From the NCBI RefSeq assembly GCF_011742925.1, contig NZ_WAEL01000008.1:186001-250000 (forward strand): 64,000 bases of DNA, given 5' to 3'. The translations under genes were made by a program, and so were the position numbers. The notes beneath the pieces were generated by a model. The model made no database searches. It was not told where the DNA came from and worked only from the letters and a program-made list of their open reading frames with translations. The DNA comes from Fibrivirga algicola. Its GTDB lineage: Bacteria; Bacteroidota; Bacteroidia; Cytophagales; Spirosomataceae. Positions 60,339-64,000 of this stretch are shown here, in pieces; position 1 is the stretch's first letter, and each line of letters starts with the position of its first letter.

Positions 60339-60914
60339 TCAAGCTCGATAAGGCAGTAGCGCCTGATACACCCGGTGTGTAGGCAGCCCCATCACCGTAT
60401 AGAACGAGCCCTCGAGGCGGTGTACGGCCACCAGCCCAATGAAATCCTGCGCACCATACGCTCCGGCTTTGTCGAATGGCTTGCAAACCCGAATGTAGTA
60501 GTCGATCTCTTCGTCTGTCAGCTCAGCGAAGTGAACGGTAGCTTCGTCGGTAAATGAACTTAAGCCAGCGGGGGTTAGCAGGCACACCCCGGTACGTACC
60601 CGATGCGCGCGGCCACTCAAGCTCCGTAACATGCGGTGGGCATCAGCGGCATCGATTGGTTTATTCAGAATCTGGTTATCAAGAATCACTACCGTATCGG
60701 CGCAAAGGATAACCCGCTCTCCCAGGTCGCGGGCAAATTCAGCCGCTTTTTGCCTAGCCAGAAACTCAGCAACGTCATCGACCGGCATGTCGGCTGGAAA
60801 AAGCTCATCGGTCGGGCGCGTTTCAATGGTGAAAGCAAATCCGGCATCAGCCAGTAGTTGCCGACGTCGGGGCGAGCCCGACGCCAGTACTAATGGGTAT
60901 TTCAGTAAAAACAT
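60339..60914 (-). CDS. maf: Maf-family nucleoside triphosphate pyrophosphatase
   Basis: The 191-residue protein has the Maf signature LASGSPRRRQLLADAGF at about 10-26, the catalytic ADTVVILDNQILNKP and the closing GLPTHRVYQAL. Maf proteins hydrolyse modified or canonical dTTP/UTP/CTP, acting as house-cleaning enzymes. It lies 20 bp downstream of the DUF5686 gene on the same strand and is likely co-transcribed with it. Confidence 0.94.
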   Translation of the reverse strand: MFLLKYPLVLASGSPRRRQLLADAGFAFTIETRPTDELFPADMPVDDVAEFLARQKAAEFARDLGERVILCADTVVILDNQILNKPIDAADAHRMLRSLSGRAHRVRTGVCLLTPAGLSSFTDEATVHFAELTDEEIDYYIRVCKPFDKAGAYGAQDFIGLVAVHRLEGSFYTVMGLPTHRVYQALLPYRA

Positions 60915-60934
60915 ATAGGCGTAGTAACCAAGCG

Positions 60935-63544
60935 CTAAAAGCTGAATTCAATCCCCCCTTTTACGACAAACCGATCGACACCGGGGCCCAGGTAGTTGAG
61001 CCGGTGAACAACCTGGATGCGCAGCAATTTGAAGATATTGCTTATACCATAACCAGCCTCGATGTAGGGAATGTTTGGATCGAGCGAGCCAAATACCGTA
61101 GGCCTCACGCCCGGCCGAACATCCTGCGGGGCATCAACACGGCGGTTGGGCTCCCGCCGGTTTCCCCAAAGTACATCAGCGTTGGTCCAGAGCCGCCAGT
61201 TCAGTTTCTTAATCAGAGGGATACGGTTAAACAGAATTCCGTCGAAGCCGTGTTGCCAGTGTACCGTCACAAACCGATCACTTACGAATTCATAAAACTG
61301 CATTCGGTTGAATGTATTCGGCGCAAAAAAGAAGGTCGGGTTACCAGTGTGGGTAAACAGCAGTGGTGCCGGTAATCGCGACGGCGTAAAACCTGCCTGC
61401 AACACGTAAGACGACCGGCCAGCTTTACCGAATTTCAGGGTTTGAAACGCCCGCAAGGAGTACCGATCGTAGCTAAAGTCACCCCCAAAGGCATGATGTC
61501 CATGGGTATATTTCAACCAAACGACCGGCGTGCGCTTAGTCGCCACCGGAATACGCTCGTTCCCATCCATGATGAATGTCTCTTTCCGGGCCAATCTTAG
61601 TTCGGCCGACCAGTATGAGTCATTGAAGTCGGGTCGGGTTGGCGAATTATTATCTAAGTCGGGCTGCGTCCGGTAATGGAAAGGGAACGTAGGCATAAAC
61701 GTTCTATCGCCAATGGCGGCGGTAATCATTACCCCTTTCAGCGGTTCAGTGCGGAAATACAGTTCCTGACTATTGCTGTAGTAACCGCCCCGGTACTGAC
61801 CAAATCGGCTAAACGCGTAGAATACTTTGTTCCCATTGATGAGTTCGGGCGTAAAGCCAAGCCGCTCAAGATCATACGCTACTTTGGCCCCTATAATGGT
61901 CCATTTCCGCCGCGACAGAATATAATCATATTCTAGTCCTCCTTTAAAGCGAGCGTCACCAGTACCATATGCGGCATAGGCCCGCAATACCATTGCTTTG
62001 CTGAAGTTCCCATTGGTGCGGAAGCCAGCGCGTAACCGCAGCCCTTCAATGTTATTGACAGCGATAGCGTATGGATAAGGACCCCAATCGATTGGCCCCC
62101 GGCGGTACCAGCCTGTAGTAGCAATCCGGGTTAAAATCTCGGTTGTTCTGATCAACGGTACGGCCCGCAGGGTATCAATCATTTCTTGGACTTTCCGGTC
62201 GGCTACACTCAATGAATCGGCAGCGCCCAGATTACGCCGTACACTAGCCCAATACATGTCTTCGGCAATGGCATCTTGCTTGGCATCACCTTCCAGTTCT
62301 TCGATCGGAACCGTATTTGTTTTAGCGGTATCGGCTACTGAAACGGTTCGGTCATAGAAGCTCAGCGGTTTAGGCCTGTTCAATATAAACCCACCGTTAC
62401 GAGTCACTTGCTGAGCTAATGCCCCAATAGAATTTTTGCCAATACCATAGAGTTCAGCCGTAGTGCGCATGGCAACCGGCATCCAGCCAATCTTATTCCC
62501 GATCGAGTCGAGCGCTGGCTCAAGTTCCTGCTCAATTTCAAGGCGGCGCACGTAATTCAGATTCGCCTCGGCACCTACTTTCGCCTCAATCATGGTCAGG
62601 GCAAACGTAGTGGTATCGATCCACATTTTACCCGTAAACAGCAGATCCTGTTTGTTTTTTGGGTCGAACTGAATCTCGAAGCAAACAAAGTTGCCGATTT
62701 TTACGGTGTCAGCTAGGTACATGGAGTACCAGCCCTTCCAATCTGCACCAACAGGTGAGGCGAAATCTTTGCCTACAACCCGTAGGTAATTTTGATAAAA
62801 ATTGTAGCTAAGCGCATTGCCACCCACGAACTGAGAGATGATTTCAGGCTCTACAATGTCCATCCCCTTTAGCCGCGTTTTCAAAATTTCTTCGTGACGG
62901 CGTTCAGGCGATTCGCGGTAATAATATTTACTCACCGACTCGGTCATCATCAACGGCATTATTTTGTGCCCGAGATCGTCGACAACAGAATCTTTTTTGT
63001 CCATTGTCGTCAGCACCTTCTTAATAAGTGGGTTGCTGCGCAGCTTATCCGAAATATGGGTTAGTGAGATACTTGTCTTAGCGTAACTATCGTATTCGTA
63101 CGCCCTAATCCGGCTCCGATCGTTTTTATCCAGATTCTTTCGCACGTTTCGCAGAATACCCCAGGCAGGGTTTTCTCCAGCACGTACTATCACCTCCTGT
63201 AATACTTTTCCCGCAGGTGGTAAGCGCAACGTAAGCACCTGCACCTGTTTGCTTTTATCGATACCAAACCGCTTTACACCGAAGCCTATTGAACTCACAT
63301 ACAGTGAATCAGTAAGCCGGCTGGTTTTCAACTCAAAAACCCCATTTTCGTCAGAAGTTACCCCTACGTTTCGTCCAACAAGTGCTACACTTGCAAATGG
63401 AACGCCTTGCCCAGATCTGGCATCCACGACTGTCCCACTCACTACGTAGGTTGGCGTCTGGGCGAGCGCAGAAAAACAGGTAATACCCGTTAAAACTAAT
63501 AAAGCGAATAAGGACAAGAACTTTGAATAGTACAATTTATCCAT
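60935..63544 (-). CDS. DUF5686 outer-membrane protein with CarboxypepD_reg-like domain
   Basis: The 869-residue protein has a signal peptide (ending near LAQTP). A carboxypeptidase-regulatory-like domain (about 32-120; VVSGTVVDARSGQGVPFASV) follows, and then the long DUF5686 region (about 125-869) rich in beta-strands, ending in GVDRFVVKGGIEFSF as outer-membrane proteins do. The family is specific to Bacteroidota and of unknown function. It heads a two-gene operon with maf. A -7 box TATATTTG lies 21 bp upstream. Confidence 0.9.
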   Translation of the reverse strand: MDKLYYSKFLSLFALLVLTGITCFSALAQTPTYVVSGTVVDARSGQGVPFASVALVGRNVGVTSDENGVFELKTSRLTDSLYVSSIGFGVKRFGIDKSKQVQVLTLRLPPAGKVLQEVIVRAGENPAWGILRNVRKNLDKNDRSRIRAYEYDSYAKTSISLTHISDKLRSNPLIKKVLTTMDKKDSVVDDLGHKIMPLMMTESVSKYYYRESPERRHEEILKTRLKGMDIVEPEIISQFVGGNALSYNFYQNYLRVVGKDFASPVGADWKGWYSMYLADTVKIGNFVCFEIQFDPKNKQDLLFTGKMWIDTTTFALTMIEAKVGAEANLNYVRRLEIEQELEPALDSIGNKIGWMPVAMRTTAELYGIGKNSIGALAQQVTRNGGFILNRPKPLSFYDRTVSVADTAKTNTVPIEELEGDAKQDAIAEDMYWASVRRNLGAADSLSVADRKVQEMIDTLRAVPLIRTTEILTRIATTGWYRRGPIDWGPYPYAIAVNNIEGLRLRAGFRTNGNFSKAMVLRAYAAYGTGDARFKGGLEYDYILSRRKWTIIGAKVAYDLERLGFTPELINGNKVFYAFSRFGQYRGGYYSNSQELYFRTEPLKGVMITAAIGDRTFMPTFPFHYRTQPDLDNNSPTRPDFNDSYWSAELRLARKETFIMDGNERIPVATKRTPVVWLKYTHGHHAFGGDFSYDRYSLRAFQTLKFGKAGRSSYVLQAGFTPSRLPAPLLFTHTGNPTFFFAPNTFNRMQFYEFVSDRFVTVHWQHGFDGILFNRIPLIKKLNWRLWTNADVLWGNRREPNRRVDAPQDVRPGVRPTVFGSLDPNIPYIEAGYGISNIFKLLRIQVVHRLNYLGPGVDRFVVKGGIEFSF

Positions 63545-63841
63545 ATGTAACGCAAGTGATTACACAAATATACGGTTGGTAAAGCGGGTACAGTGAGTAT
63601 ACTCAGGTGAAGCGTACTATAATGTGTATGAAATGCATAAGTTTTTACCTGAATTCAGGTAGACAACACAACTTACTTAGTCGTACGCAGCTTAGAATAG
63701 CTTGACTAAGTTACGAGTGGTAACATTACATACTACCATTAAAAATTCTTACGATGCAAAAAAAATATCGTAGCACAATTGGCCATAACCAGAGATAATG
63801 ACAGCATTAGCTCTACTCAGGGCGAGGTAATCATCTTCTCT
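63545..63841. other. intergenic region at the right end
   Basis: The stretch holds a TATATTTG -7 box for the DUF5686 gene (63565-63572, minus). Otherwise it is AT-rich with no open frame or clear terminator. The small inverted repeat CTGAATTCAG near 63650 is the only other symmetry I see. Confidence 0.45.
63565..63572 (-). promoter_or_regulatory. -7 box (TATATTTG) of the DUF5686-maf operon
   Basis: Minus-strand TATATTTG matches TAnnTTTG, 21 bp before the ATG. No -33 TTG at the expected distance. Confidence 0.45.
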
Positions 63842-64000
63842 TTAAATAAATACCTGATATTGAAGCGTTAGCTGGCCCAATCTGCCAGCAGGCACGATTC
63901 GGTTAGCATCCAGTAGCGCCTGGTAATAGGGCCGATTTTGATAGTCAAGAGTAAACTTGCCATTGTGGCCTTTTATCAAGTAGTTAATACCTACATTATA
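63842..64000 (-). CDS. outer-membrane protein, C-terminal end only (partial)
   Basis: A frame open at the right edge runs 52 codons to a TAA at 63842-63844. It reads YNVGINYLIKGHNGKFTLDY, then QNRPYYQALLDANRI, and ends GQLTLQYQVFI. The NYLIKGHNGKFTLDY strand and a final aromatic-rich strand are typical of phosphate-selective-porin-like (OprP/OprO) beta-barrels. The start and most of the gene lie beyond the window. The family call rests on this short piece. Confidence 0.65.
   Translation of the reverse strand, partial: YNVGINYLIKGHNGKFTLDYQNRPYYQALLDANRIVPAGRLGQLTLQYQVFI

Noticed and set aside
1-64000. tRNA or rRNA genes
   Set aside because: I looked for T-loop (GGTTCGAnTCC-like) segments with matching acceptor stems and saw none; a tRNA-finding program would settle it.

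Overview
This 64 kb window is chromosomal DNA from a member of the Bacteroidota, most likely a Cytophagales/Spirosoma-type bacterium. The grounds are: SusC/SusD and FecR/ECF pairs; a fused SecDF; a DUF5686 protein; a fused rhamnulose-phosphate aldolase/dehydrogenase; CrtI/CrtB carotenoid genes; and promoters of the TTTG-N19-TAnnTTTG type. There is no phage, insertion sequence, CRISPR array, rRNA or recognisable tRNA. Both window ends cut a gene.

Layout. 1-2.8 kb: L-rhamnose catabolism (isomerase cut by the left edge, fused aldolase/dehydrogenase). 3-6.6 kb: a Kbp-like BON/LysM protein, an SGNH-hydrolase lipoprotein with a beta-barrel partner, and a LytTR regulator. 6.7-12.4 kb: one long minus-strand lipid/translation operon read yceD(DUF177)-rpmF-plsX-fabH-efp-accB-accC. 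12.5-18.3 kb: DedA protein, phosphosulfolactate synthase, thioesterase, rplU-rpmA, TerC, a lone nuoN and a small membrane protein. 18.3-26.4 kb: a probable metal-uptake regulon (MerC protein, lipoprotein, TonB receptor) split around ftsK, a response regulator and a LolA-like carrier. 26.7-32 kb: ECF sigma, crtI-crtB, a long amidophosphoribosyltransferase-like enzyme. 32.2-42.4 kb: cupin, then a glycan-utilisation locus (ECF sigma, FecR, SusC, SusD, GH92 mannosidase). 42.5-49.3 kb: a degenerate sigma/anti-sigma pair, two small unknowns, pdhB and a periplasmic sugar-oxidation operon (subunit-3 protein, GMC dehydrogenase, TIM-barrel isomerase). 49.3-64 kb: persulfide dioxygenase-rhodanese with a TauE/SafE exporter, aldehyde dehydrogenase, amino-acid permease, secDF, MscS channel, maf, DUF5686 protein and the end of an outer-membrane protein.

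Most notable non-coding signals. (1) A predicted ~115-nt antisense RNA on the minus strand over the SusC leader (about 34850-34966), with a near-consensus promoter, a GNRA-capped hairpin and a strong terminator. This arrangement resembles the DonS-type antisense RNAs of Bacteroides glycan loci. (2) A family of inverted repeats whose arms are built of GTTTnnn-type heptads; six elements fill spacers between co-directional genes and two more are looser relatives. (3) A shared 16-bp operator, TTGCAAC-N3-GTTGCG, in front of both the lipoprotein gene and the TonB receptor gene, overlapping a consensus promoter at the first. (4) Strong over-representation of the word GGTACGT/ACGTACC in both orientations, in coding and non-coding DNA.

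All calls come from reading sequence and remembered family knowledge; no database search was run.
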